Shown here one piece after another: positions 39,629-50,931 of a DNA stretch of 64,000 nucleotides. Source of the stretch: Tsukamurella sp. 1534 (GTDB lineage: Bacteria > Actinomycetota > Actinomycetes > Mycobacteriales > Mycobacteriaceae). Made by a program: the position numbers and the translations under genes. The stretch's first letter is position 1, and every line of letters begins with the position of its first letter. The stretch lies in contig NZ_HE997627.1 in assembly GCF_000312385.1 (NCBI RefSeq), forward strand, positions 5,911 through 69,910, given 5' to 3'. A model generated the notes under the pieces. That model saw nothing but the letters and a program-made list of their open reading frames with translations, was not told the DNA's origin and ran no database searches.

Positions 39629-40065
39629 GCGAGAACGACAAGGGCCCCGAAGAGGCTCCCGTTGAGACCACTTCGGTGTTCCGCGCCGACATCATCCGCG
39701 AGATGGACGCCACCGGCGGTCCCGAGAGCGATGCGCCCGTCACCGGGCTGGAGAACCTGCCCGCGGGCGCCGCTCTCCTCGTGGTCAAGCGCGGCCCCAA
39801 CGCGGGTTCCCGCTTCCTGCTCGACCAGGAGACCACCTCCGCGGGTCGCCACCCCGATAGCGACATCTTCCTCGACGACGTGACGGTCTCGCGCCGGCAC
39901 GCCGAGTTCCGCGCCGCCGACGGCGGTTTCACGGTCGTCGACGTGGGCAGCCTCAACGGCACCTACGTCAACCGCGAGCCGGTCGACGCGTCGCCGCTGG
40001 CGCAGGGCGACGAGGTGCAGATCGGCAAGTTCCGCCTGGTGTTCTACGTTCCGTCCGCGAGCTGA
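39625..40065 (+). CDS. garA: FHA-domain metabolic regulator GarA (OdhI homologue)
   Basis: 146 residues. The N-terminal tail carries the ETTSVFR phosphorylation motif (Thr about 15-16), the target of PknB/PknG kinases. The FHA domain (about 48-140) has GRHPDSDIFLDDVTVSRRHAEF and GSLNGTYVN. Unphosphorylated GarA inhibits alpha-ketoglutarate dehydrogenase and controls glutamate metabolism. GTG start with GAAGGAG six bases upstream. Confidence 0.95.
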   Translation: MSENDKGPEEAPVETTSVFRADIIREMDATGGPESDAPVTGLENLPAGAALLVVKRGPNAGSRFLLDQETTSAGRHPDSDIFLDDVTVSRRHAEFRAADGGFTVVDVGSLNGTYVNREPVDASPLAQGDEVQIGKFRLVFYVPSAS

Positions 40066-40070
40066 CCTAC

Positions 40071-40805
40071 GTGACGGCGCCACGTCAGGAGAGTGCCGCC
40101 CCGAGCGCGATGTCGATCGGGGCGGTGCTGGAACAGCTGCGTGCTGAGTTCCCGGACGTGACCATCTCCAAGATCCGATTCCTCGAGTCGGAGGGACTGG
40201 TCACGCCCGATCGGTCCCCGTCGGGCTACCGACGCTTCTCCACCAAGGATTGCGAGCGGCTGCGGTACGTGCTCACCGCGCAGCGGGACTACTACCTGCC
40301 GCTCAAGATCATCAAGGAGCAGCTGGACGCCCACGACCGCGGCGAGTCCGTCGAGGGGCCCGCGCCGCGGGCGCCCCGTGCGCTGGCCGCGGTGTCCTCG
40401 AAGACCGCGCCCGCGACGGACTTCTCGGCACGGCGCCAGACCCGCATCAGCCGAGCCGACCTGTTGGCCCAGTCCGGTGCGGACGAGGTCTTCCTGCGCG
40501 AGCTGGAGCGCTCGGCGCTCCTCACGTCGCACAAGGCGGGCTTCTTCGACGAGGACGCGGTGGCGCTCGTTCAGGCGGCCAAGGCGCTCGCCGAGTACGG
40601 GCTCGAGGCCCGGCACCTGCGCGCCTTCAAGACCTCCGCGGACCGCGAGGCGGGGCTCATCGCCCAGATCGCCAACCCGGTCGCCCGCGGCGGCGACGCC
40701 GGCGCCGCCGAGCGCGCGGCCGAGTTGATCCGCGAGCTCGCGGCCCTCTCGGTCACCTTCCACACGCAGTTGGTCAAAGCCGCTGTGAAGGACGCCGTTC
40801 GCTGA
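40071..40805 (+). CDS. ftsR: MerR-family regulator FtsR (Rv1828 homologue)
   Basis: 244 residues. The winged HTH is at about 17-85 (SKIRFLESEGLVTPDRSPSGYRRFS), followed by dimerisation and effector regions. The C. glutamicum orthologue FtsR activates ftsZ, and the locus order garA-ftsR-DUF151 matches Rv1827-Rv1829. GTG 40071 starts 5 bases after garA; ATG 40110 is an alternative. Confidence 0.88.
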   Translation: MTAPRQESAAPSAMSIGAVLEQLRAEFPDVTISKIRFLESEGLVTPDRSPSGYRRFSTKDCERLRYVLTAQRDYYLPLKIIKEQLDAHDRGESVEGPAPRAPRALAAVSSKTAPATDFSARRQTRISRADLLAQSGADEVFLRELERSALLTSHKAGFFDEDAVALVQAAKALAEYGLEARHLRAFKTSADREAGLIAQIANPVARGGDAGAAERAAELIRELAALSVTFHTQLVKAAVKDAVR

Positions 40806-40846
40806 GCCGCGCCCGCCTCCGGGCGGCCCGCCGGTAAGCTGGAACC

Positions 40847-41365
40847 ATGATCGAGATGACCGTTGCGGGCATCCGGATGGATCCGCCCCAGAACGATCCC
40901 GTGCTGCTCCTGCGCGAGGTCTCCGGCCCCCGGTATCTGCCCATCTGGATCGGCCAGGGCGAGGCGACGGCCATCGCCATCAAACTTCAGGGCGTCGAAC
41001 CGAGCCGCCCGCTCACGCACGACCTCATCGCGGACCTGCTCGAAACCCTCGGCCGGTCGCTCACCGAGGTGCGGATCACCGGGCTGCAGGAGGGCACGTT
41101 CTACGCGGATCTCGTGCTCGACGGTGACGAGACGGTTTCGGCCCGCCCGTCGGACTCGGTGGCCATGGCCGTGCGCCTGTCGGTGCCGATCTACGCCGAG
41201 GAAGACGTGCTCGCCGAGGCCGGCCTGCTCATGCCGGAGGAGGAGAAGGACTCGGAGACAAAGGATTCCGAGGAGGAGGCCCCGGCCGAGGAAGAGGTCG
41301 AGGCGTTCAAGGAATTCCTCGATTCCATCTCCGCGGACGACTTCAAGGCCCCCGGCGAATCCTGA
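40847..41365 (+). CDS. Bifunctional nuclease family (DUF151) protein, Rv1829 type
   Basis: 172 residues. The DUF151 domain (about 1-130) shows LLLREVSGPRYLPIWIGQGEATAIA and ARPSDSVAMAVRLSVPIYAEE. The C-terminal 40 residues are strongly acidic (Glu/Asp-rich). Plant members have nuclease activity; bacterial function is unclear. Between the two MerR genes as in M. tuberculosis. Confidence 0.87.
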   Translation: MIEMTVAGIRMDPPQNDPVLLLREVSGPRYLPIWIGQGEATAIAIKLQGVEPSRPLTHDLIADLLETLGRSLTEVRITGLQEGTFYADLVLDGDETVSARPSDSVAMAVRLSVPIYAEEDVLAEAGLLMPEEEKDSETKDSEEEAPAEEEVEAFKEFLDSISADDFKAPGES

Positions 41366-41569
41366 CCGGTCCTCGCGCTCGAAGGTCACGATTCGGCCTC
41401 GACCTAAAGTTCAACTTGAGGTTGTGGGTGTGTCGCGTTGATTCGGGCGCCGTGGCCCCCTAGCGTTCACGCCGGACACCGCGAATGGCACCGAGGGAAT
41501 TACACCGACGGCCTCTTCGCGGCAGGCGTACTCTGATGGGTGCGCACGGGACCTACGAGGGAGACGGCA

Positions 41570-42199
41570 GTGACCGATCAGGTTGGCACCGGGCAGGGCG
41601 ACGGCGAGAACGGCGGCCCGCGCGCCGACGTGTCCATGGGAACCCAGGGCGTGCTCGACGACATCGCTCCGGGGCTGTTCCCCGGCGACGCCATCCCGGA
41701 CGAGCTGCTCGGCTACCGGGGACCCAGCGCCTGCCAGATCGCCGGCATCACCTACCGCCAGCTCGACTACTGGGCGCGCACCTCGCTCGTCGTGCCGTCG
41801 ATCCGCGGCGCGGGCGGCTCCGGCACGCAGCGCCTCTACTCGTTCAAGGACGTCCTCGTCCTCAAGATCGTCAAGCGCCTGCTGGACACCGGCATCTCGC
41901 TGCAGAACATCCGCGTCGCCGTCGACCACCTCCGCCAGCGCGGTGTCGAGGACCTCGCGAAGATCACCCTGTTCTCGGACGGCACCACGGTGTACGAGTG
42001 CACCAGCGCCGAAGAGGTCGTCGACCTTCTCCAGCACGGCCAGGGCGTGTTCGGCATCGCGGTCTCGGGCGCCATGCGCGAACTGACCGGCACCATCGCC
42101 GATTTCCCGGGCGAGCGGGCCGACGGTGCCGCCGCCGACGCCGCGCCCGAGGACGAGCTGGCCTCGCGCCGCCGCAACCGGGCGCGCGCCACCGGCTAA
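41570..42199 (+). CDS. MerR-family regulator (Rv1830 homologue)
   Basis: 209 residues. A 40-residue acidic leader precedes the winged HTH (about 48-115; CQIAGITYRQLDYWARTSLVVPSIRGAGGSGTQRLYSFKDVLVLKI) and a C-terminal helical region. It is the second MerR gene of the conserved garA locus, upstream of the glycine riboswitch in this group. Target genes unknown. GTG 41570 has GAGGGAGACGG upstream; the 204-base gap before it contains no visible gene. Confidence 0.85.
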   Translation: MTDQVGTGQGDGENGGPRADVSMGTQGVLDDIAPGLFPGDAIPDELLGYRGPSACQIAGITYRQLDYWARTSLVVPSIRGAGGSGTQRLYSFKDVLVLKIVKRLLDTGISLQNIRVAVDHLRQRGVEDLAKITLFSDGTTVYECTSAEEVVDLLQHGQGVFGIAVSGAMRELTGTIADFPGERADGAAADAAPEDELASRRRNRARATG

Positions 42200-42241
42200 A
42201 CCCGTTGCCCGGTGCTCCGCCGGGCAAATACCGTGGGCGAT

Positions 42242-43438
42242 ATGGCCCACATCGCGATGTTCTCCATTCCCGCGCCGGGACACGTCTTCCCGTCCCTCGA
42301 CCTCATCGAAGAGTTGGTGCGCCGCGGTCACCGCGTCACCTACGCCAACGACCCGCTCATGCGCACCGCGATCGAGGCGACCGGCGCCGAGCTCAAGCCG
42401 TACCGCTCGTCGTTGCCCGCCCTCGGCGAGGCCGCCGGGCGGGAGCAGCAGGAGGCGTTCGCCGGAGACGTCATCGACCAGCTGCAGATCTTCGCCGACG
42501 AGTACGACGCGCAACTCCCGCAGTGGTTCGACCTGTACGAGGACGACCGCCCCGATCTCATCCTCTACGACATCGCCGGCGCGATGAGCCTCGTCCTCGC
42601 GCGCACCTGGGGCATCCCCACGCTGCAGATCTCGCCGACGTACGTCGCCTGGGAGGGCTACGACGACGACATGGCCGACTTCCACACCATGCTCCGCACC
42701 GACCCGCGCGGCGTCGCGATGCTCCGGCAGCAGGACGCCCTCCTCGCCGGCCACGGCATCGAGGAGGACTCGCTCGCCTTCCTCGGACACCCGGAGCGGT
42801 CGCTGGTCCTCATCGCGCCCTCTATGCAGCCCAACATCGAGCGGGTGAACCGCGAGACCTACACCTTCACCGGGCCGGCCCGGCGCGTACCGGTGGGTGC
42901 GGCACCGTCGGGCGACGGTGACCGTCGCCCGACCACCCTGCTCGTCTCGTTCGGCTCCGCGTTCACCGACCAGCCCGACACCTACCGCGCGGCCTGCGAT
43001 CTCGCGGCCGAGCGCCCCGACTGGCGGGTGATCCTGCAGGTGGGCGGCCGCACGGACCGCGACGCCGTGGTCGGCTCCGACGGGCGTCGGGCGGCGAACG
43101 TCGAGGTGTACCCCTGGGTGCGCCAGTTCGAGCTGCTCGCCGAGACCGATGTCTTCCTCACCCACGCGGGCATGGGAGGCAGCACGGAGGCGCTGCTCAC
43201 CGGCACGCCTGTGATCACCGCGCCGCAGGCCGTGGACCAGTTCCAGAACGCCGATCTGCTCGCGGCGGCGGGGATCGCCGTGCCCGTGCCCGGCGATCTG
43301 ACGGCGCGGACGCTGGGGGAGGCCTGCGACGCGGCGCTCGCCCTCACCGGCCGTGCCCGCGAACTGGCGGAGGAACTCGCGGCGCTGGGCGGGCTGGATC
43401 GCGCCGCCGATGTGGTGCTCGCGCGCCTGCCCGCCTGA
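42242..43438 (+). CDS. GT1 glycosyltransferase, macrolide-glycosyltransferase (MGT/OleD) type
   Basis: 398 residues. N-terminal acceptor domain MAHIAMFSIPAPGHVFPSL. The GT1 signature VYPWVRQFELLAETDVFLTHAGMGGSTEALLTGTPVI and QAVDQFQNADLL (about 295-350) binds the UDP-sugar. Such enzymes inactivate macrolides or glycosylate small molecules. It is inserted between the Rv1830-type gene and the gcvP riboswitch and is not part of the mycobacterial block. ATG 42242. Acceptor unknown. Confidence 0.83.
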   Translation: MAHIAMFSIPAPGHVFPSLDLIEELVRRGHRVTYANDPLMRTAIEATGAELKPYRSSLPALGEAAGREQQEAFAGDVIDQLQIFADEYDAQLPQWFDLYEDDRPDLILYDIAGAMSLVLARTWGIPTLQISPTYVAWEGYDDDMADFHTMLRTDPRGVAMLRQQDALLAGHGIEEDSLAFLGHPERSLVLIAPSMQPNIERVNRETYTFTGPARRVPVGAAPSGDGDRRPTTLLVSFGSAFTDQPDTYRAACDLAAERPDWRVILQVGGRTDRDAVVGSDGRRAANVEVYPWVRQFELLAETDVFLTHAGMGGSTEALLTGTPVITAPQAVDQFQNADLLAAAGIAVPVPGDLTARTLGEACDAALALTGRARELAEELAALGGLDRAADVVLARLPA

Positions 43439-43499
43439 CGCCAGGACGTCACCGTACGGGCGTTCTGCTGAAATGCGTTAGAATCCACGTGCGCCGCAA

Positions 43500-43625
43500 C
43501 ACCGCGTGGGAGAGCCCAGCGGGTCTTGGAGAAGTCGATCGAGGCCCGCAGGCGCCGAAGGAGCAACACCTCTCCGTCAATCTCTCAGGCACCAGGACCG
43601 CGTGGGTTGGGCGTCTCTGGAGCCG
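43500..43625 (+). ncRNA. Glycine riboswitch (gcvT motif), single aptamer
   Basis: The conserved elements are present in order: GTGGGAGAGC (about 43506), GGCGCCGAAGGAGCAA (43551-43566), AATCTCTCAGGCACCAGGAC (about 43579-43598) and CTCTGGAG (about 43615-43622). A second aptamer of the usual tandem is not convincing. TAGAAT at 43479-43484 is a possible -10. It ends about 70 bases before gcvP. Glycine binding should switch on the P protein gene. Confidence 0.88.
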
Positions 43626-43693
43626 CCGGCGACTGAGGGGGAGGGCAGCGCCGGACGCAGCGCGCCCGGCTACCCACGGCCCGGAGGTCACCT

Positions 43694-46522
<2,829 letters not shown>

Positions 46523-46536
46523 ATTTCACTCGACTC

Positions 46537-46573
46537 GAATCCGGGGGCGCCGCGAATCGGCGCCCTCGGATTC
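46537..46573 (+). terminator. Terminator-like hairpin after gcvP
   Basis: A 16-bp stem (46537-46552 with 46558-46573, one G-U pair) around loop CGAAT, 14 bases after the gcvP stop. T-rich bases follow (TTC TG). Convincing by position and stability. Confidence 0.8.
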
Positions 46574-46678
46574 TGTCCACGGCGCACGGGCTTCGTGCGT
46601 GATCCGATTGCCCATCTGCTGTTTGCTGAATCAGCTACGGCCTTGGGGCGGTGGATGGCGACGAGTGGTTGCCGGGTT

Positions 46679-46741
46679 CTCCCCTCCGCTGCGTTCGGTC
46701 CCACGTTCGCCGCCGGGGGGAGTGAACGTGGCGGAGGGGAG
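46679..46741. repeat. Bulged long inverted repeat in the convergent gap
   Basis: CTCCCCTCCG (46679-46688) pairs with 46732-46741, and CCACGTTC (46701-46708) pairs with 46724-46731. A 12-base bulge lies on the left arm only. It lies between gcvP and the convergent binding-protein gene, so it could terminate the leftward unit. The rest of the gap 46574-46772 shows no gene. Confidence 0.6.
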
Positions 46742-46772
46742 GAGGGCCGGGACCGCCGCGGCGGCGACGGGC

Positions 46773-47870
46773 CTAACGGTTCAGTGTGTCCGCGAGCGCG
46801 ATCGTGGCGGGGTTGGCAGCCGGGGCCAGGGGTTCGACGGTGCCGAACTCGACGGCCGGGGTCTTCGCGGGAGTGGGCTGGCCGGGCACCCGGAAACCGG
46901 CGTCCGCCAGCGGCTTCGCGTTCTCGCCCTTGGTCGCGAACGCCACGAAGTCGGCGGCCGCACGATGGTGCGCCTCGTCGAGGTCGTCGCGCTCGAGCAC
47001 CAGACCCGGGTAGGTGGCGGACGCCGTCGGGCCGCCCGGGTACACGCCGACCGGGGAGGCGCCGTCGCGGCCGCGGGCGTAGGAGTACAGCTGTTGTTCG
47101 GTGACCGGCACGGCGTTCGTCTCGCCCGGCACCGTCAGTGAGTCGAGCGCGGCCAGGGTCCCGGAGGACTTGGGCGCGCCGGACTTCCACCGCGCCAGGG
47201 TGCCCGTGACCAGCGGGCCCTTCGCGGCGTCCTCGCTGAGCGGGGCCCCGGCGGTGCGGGCGACGGCCGCGGCGATCGACTGCGCGGCGAGGTAGGTGCC
47301 GTCGCCGTCGGCCCCGGTGGGCAGCGCCACCTTGAGGTCGGACTGCTTCGCCGGCAGGTCGAGCCACCGCGCACCGTCGAAGCTCTTCTGGGCCGAGCCG
47401 CGCACGGCGAGCAGCACCGGCGACGAGGCGATCGACGACGGCTGCCCCGACACCTCGGCGGGCTTGCGCGCGGCCAGCCGCGCCGTCCACACGCTGCTCT
47501 CGGGCACCCAGAGCGACGGGACGTCGCCCAGCTTCCGGTCCCACGTGCCGGACAGCGCCTCCAGCGCGACGGGGGAGTCGACGCCCGCGACGGTGATCTT
47601 CGCGCAGTAGTCCGAGGACACCGTGCCGGAGGAGTTGAACGAGTCGGCGATCCGCTGCAGCGGCCCCACCATCGCGGGCGCGGCGGCGACCCGGACCTGG
47701 AGGTCGCCGCGCACGCACTGGGCGGCGGCGTCCTTGCCCTGCTGCGCGGAGCGGCCGGACAGCCAGACCATGGCCACGATCACCACGATCACCAGGATCA
47801 CCGCGATGACCGCGGCGATCAGCCACCGCGCGACGCCGCGGGAACCCGTTCCAGAACGATGTGAACCCAT
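46773..47870 (-). CDS. Membrane-anchored extracellular solute-binding-like protein
   Basis: 365 residues. A basic N terminus and one membrane segment (about 15-38) are followed by a periplasmic binding-protein fold (about 55-345: LQVRVAAAPAMVGPLQRIADSFN, SSPVLLAVRGSAQKSF, GGPTASATYPGLVLE). Similar actinobacterial proteins continue into a von Willebrand factor A domain; here the protein ends at ALADTLNR where such a domain would begin. ATG 47870; TTG 47879 is possible. The gene follows the spermidine-synthase-like gene by 10 bases. Confidence 0.65.
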   Translation of the reverse strand: MGSHRSGTGSRGVARWLIAAVIAVILVIVVIVAMVWLSGRSAQQGKDAAAQCVRGDLQVRVAAAPAMVGPLQRIADSFNSSGTVSSDYCAKITVAGVDSPVALEALSGTWDRKLGDVPSLWVPESSVWTARLAARKPAEVSGQPSSIASSPVLLAVRGSAQKSFDGARWLDLPAKQSDLKVALPTGADGDGTYLAAQSIAAAVARTAGAPLSEDAAKGPLVTGTLARWKSGAPKSSGTLAALDSLTVPGETNAVPVTEQQLYSYARGRDGASPVGVYPGGPTASATYPGLVLERDDLDEAHHRAAADFVAFATKGENAKPLADAGFRVPGQPTPAKTPAVEFGTVEPLAPAANPATIALADTLNR

Positions 47871-47880
47871 CGAGAGCAAC

Positions 47881-48693
47881 CTACCCGAAGACGCCCCGCG
47901 GCGGCGCGGGGGACTCCTGTGCGTTCATGCTGGTGAAGGGCTTCGCGCCGGCCGCGAAGCGGGTGACGCCGGCCCCGTCCACCAGCGTCCCCGGGAACGG
48001 ATCGCCGGCGAGCCGCCGGGCCAGCCCGTCGGGTACGGCGCCCGCGATCAGCACCAGGTTGCCGAAACGGCGGCCCTTGAGCACCGCGGGTTCCGCCGCG
48101 ATCGCGGTGTCCCCGAACACCGACGCCACCGTCGCGGTCACCGACCGGGCGAAGGCCAGCGGCGCACCGTCGGCGATGTTGAGCGCGACGGTCGCGGAGG
48201 GCGCGAGCAGCGGCACGAGCGAGCCGAAGAACTCCGCGGTGGTGAGCGCCGCCGGGGTGCGGGCCCCGGCGAACACGTCGAGCACCAGGAGGTCGACGTT
48301 GCCCTGTACGCCGGGCGGCAGCACCGTGGCGGCCGCGGCCGCATCGGCGCAGCGCACCTTGATCTGCTCCCGCTTGGGCAGCGGCAACCGCGCCCGCACC
48401 GCCTCGATGAGGGACCTGTCGGCCTCGATCACCTGCTGCCGGGACCCGGGCCGGGTGGCCGCGACGTACCGCGGCAGCGTCAGGCCCCCGCCGCCCAGGT
48501 GCACCGCCGTGATCGGCTCGCCCTCGGGGCGCACCAGGTCCACGACGTGGCCGATCCGGCGGACGTACTCGAACACCAGGTTCGTCGGATCGTCGAGGTC
48601 CACGTAGCTCTGCGGCGTGCCGTCCATCAGCACCGTGAACGCCCCGGGCCGGTCGCGATCGGCGTCGATCACGACCGGCCCGGCGCCGGACAC
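47881..48693 (-). CDS. Spermidine synthase-like protein
   Basis: 270 residues. The Rossmann fold shows ITAVHLGGGGLTLPRYVAATRPG (SAM-type glycine loop), VIEADRSLIEAVR and LLVLDVFAGARTP, as in actinobacterial fused/solo spermidine synthase-like proteins. Most lack proven polyamine activity. GTG 48693 (GGGGGA upstream) lies 27 bases after the glcB stop, so both are probably on one transcript. Confidence 0.75.
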   Translation of the reverse strand: MSGAGPVVIDADRDRPGAFTVLMDGTPQSYVDLDDPTNLVFEYVRRIGHVVDLVRPEGEPITAVHLGGGGLTLPRYVAATRPGSRQQVIEADRSLIEAVRARLPLPKREQIKVRCADAAAAATVLPPGVQGNVDLLVLDVFAGARTPAALTTAEFFGSLVPLLAPSATVALNIADGAPLAFARSVTATVASVFGDTAIAAEPAVLKGRRFGNLVLIAGAVPDGLARRLAGDPFPGTLVDGAGVTRFAAGAKPFTSMNAQESPAPPRGVFG

Positions 48694-48719
48694 GGCGTCG
48701 TCCCCCGTGGGTGCGGCGG

Positions 48720-50885
48720 TCAGCTGTTCGCGGCCTTGAACTCGCGGCGGCGCGCGTGCAGGATCGGCTCGGTGTAGCCGTTCGGCTGCACGCCGCCCAG
48801 CAGGATCAGATCCTTCGCGGCCTGGAACGCGATGTTGGTGTCGAAGTCCGGCGCCAGCGGCCGGTACGACGGGTCGCCCGCGTTCTGCTGGTCGACGACG
48901 GGCGCCATCCGCTTGAGCGACTCCACGACCTCGTCCTCGGTCACGATGCCGTGCCGCAGCCAGTTGGCGAGCAGCTGCGAGCTGATCCGCAGGGTGGCGC
49001 GGTCCTCCATGAGCGCCACGTCGTGGATGTCCGGCACCTTCGAGCAGCCGACGCCGGCGTCGATCCACCGGACCACGTACCCGAGGATCGACTGGCTGTT
49101 GTTGTCCAGCTCCTCGCGCTTCTCCTCGTCGGTCCACGCGGTGGACTTCGCGAGCGGGATGGTGAGGATGTCGTCGACCGACGCGGGATCGCGCTTGGCG
49201 ATGGCGTTCTGGGTCTCGAACACGTCGACCAGGTGGTAGTGCAGCGCGTGCAGGGTGGCGGCGGTGGGCGAAGGCACCCACGCGGTCGTGGCGCCGGCCT
49301 TGGGCTGCGCGATCTTCTGCTCGAGCATCGCGGCCATCAGGTCCGGCATGGCCCACATGCCCTTGCCGACCTGTGCCTTGTGCTGCAGGCCCGCGTGCAG
49401 GCCGATGTCGACGTTGGAGTCCTCGTACGCGGGGTACCAGGTCTGTGCCTTGAGCTCGCCCTTGCGGACGATCGGGCCCGCCACCATCGAGGTGTGGATC
49501 TCGTCGCCGGTGCGGTCGAGGAAGCCGGTGTTGATGAACACCACGCGGTCGTTCGCCGCGGCGATGGCCGCCTTGAGGTTCACCGACGTGCGGCGCTCCT
49601 CGTCCATGATGCCCACCTTGAGGGTGCGGGCGGGCAGCCCCAGCACCTGCTCGACGCGCTCGAAGATCTCGGCGGCGAACGCCACCTCCTCGGGGCCGTG
49701 CATCTTGGGCTTGACGATGTAGATCGAGCCGGTGCGCGAGTTCTTCAACTCGCCCGAGAGCCCGTGGATCGCGATGAGCGAGGTGACGATGCCGTCGAGG
49801 ATCCCCTCGCCGATCTCCTGGCCGTCCAGCAGGATCGCGTCGGTGGTCATCAGGTGGCCCACGTTCCGCACGAACAGCAGCGAGCGGCCGTGCAGGGTGA
49901 GCCCGGAGCCGTCCGGCGCGGTGTACACGCGGTCGGGGTTCAGGCGCCGGGTGAAGGTCTTACCGCCCTTGCTGACCTCCTCCGCGAGGTCGCCCTTGTT
50001 CAGGCCCAGCCAGTTCCGGTAGCCGAGCACCTTGTCGTCGGCGTCGACGGCCGCGACCGAGTCCTCGAAGTCCATGATCGTGGTGACCGCGGACTCCACG
50101 AGCACGTCCTTGATGCCGGCGGGGTCGGTCTTGCCGATCGGCGACGCGGGGTCGACCTGGACCTCCAGGTGCAGGCCGTTGTGGCGCAGCAGCACGCCCG
50201 ACGGGGCGGCGGCGTCACCGGTGTAGCCCGCGAACACGGTGGGATCCGCCAGCGCGCAGGTCTTCTCACCCTCGGTGACCACGAGCGCGCCGCCGGCGAC
50301 GGCGAGGCCGGTGACGTCCGCCCAGGAGCCCGACTCCAGCGGCACGGCCTCGTCGAGGAAGTTCTTGGCGTACGCGATCACCTTGTCGCCGCGGACCTTG
50401 TTGTAGCTGCTGCCCTTCTCGGCACCGTCGGCCTCGGAGATGGCGTCGGTGCCGTACAGGGCGTCGTACAGCGAGCCCCAGCGGGCGTTCGCGGCGTTGA
50501 GGGCGAAGCGGGCGTTGAGGATCGGCACCACCAGCTGCGGGCCCGCGGTCGAGGTGATCTCGGTGTCCACGTCGGCGGTGGTGATCTCGCGGTCCTCGGG
50601 CACCGGCACCAGGTAGCCGATGTCGGAGAGGAACTGCTTGTAGGCCGGGAAGTCCACCTCGCCGGGCTGCGCGGCGTGGTACTCGTCGATCTTCGCCTGC
50701 AGCTCGTCACGGCGGGCGAGGAGCGCCTTGTTCTTGGGGCCGAGGTCGGCGATCAGCTCGGCCGCGCCGTTCCAGAAGGCGGCCTGGTCCACGCCCGTGC
50801 CCGGAAGGGCCTCGTTGTTGATGAAGTCGTAGAGGACCGTCGCGACATCGAGGCCGGCGACGGACGTGCGGGCGGTATCGGCCAT
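48720..50885 (-). CDS. glcB: Malate synthase G
   Basis: 721 residues (M. tuberculosis GlcB 741). It condenses glyoxylate and acetyl-CoA into malate. Seen are the TIM-barrel part with [19 protein letters not shown] (Mg-binding acidic residues about 266-284), [14 protein letters not shown] and [34 protein letters not shown], and the C-terminal plug with the catalytic Asp region. The syntenic place matches Rv1837c. ATG start; 46 bases separate it from the ABC transporter gene upstream. Confidence 0.96.
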   Translation of the reverse strand: MADTARTSVAGLDVATVLYDFINNEALPGTGVDQAAFWNGAAELIADLGPKNKALLARRDELQAKIDEYHAAQPGEVDFPAYKQFLSDIGYLVPVPEDREITTADVDTEITSTAGPQLVVPILNARFALNAANARWGSLYDALYGTDAISEADGAEKGSSYNKVRGDKVIAYAKNFLDEAVPLESGSWADVTGLAVAGGALVVTEGEKTCALADPTVFAGYTGDAAAPSGVLLRHNGLHLEVQVDPASPIGKTDPAGIKDVLVESAVTTIMDFEDSVAAVDADDKVLGYRNWLGLNKGDLAEEVSKGGKTFTRRLNPDRVYTAPDGSGLTLHGRSLLFVRNVGHLMTTDAILLDGQEIGEGILDGIVTSLIAIHGLSGELKNSRTGSIYIVKPKMHGPEEVAFAAEIFERVEQVLGLPARTLKVGIMDEERRTSVNLKAAIAAANDRVVFINTGFLDRTGDEIHTSMVAGPIVRKGELKAQTWYPAYEDSNVDIGLHAGLQHKAQVGKGMWAMPDLMAAMLEQKIAQPKAGATTAWVPSPTAATLHALHYHLVDVFETQNAIAKRDPASVDDILTIPLAKSTAWTDEEKREELDNNSQSILGYVVRWIDAGVGCSKVPDIHDVALMEDRATLRISSQLLANWLRHGIVTEDEVVESLKRMAPVVDQQNAGDPSYRPLAPDFDTNIAFQAAKDLILLGGVQPNGYTEPILHARRREFKAANS

Positions 50886-50931
50886 GGTTGAGTCAAACCC
50901 CTCTGGTTGGCAGGCGTAAGCAGTACGCCCA

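Noticed and set aside
43621-43680. Second glycine aptamer
   Set aside because: Lacks the conserved core sequences; only GC-rich stems are visible.
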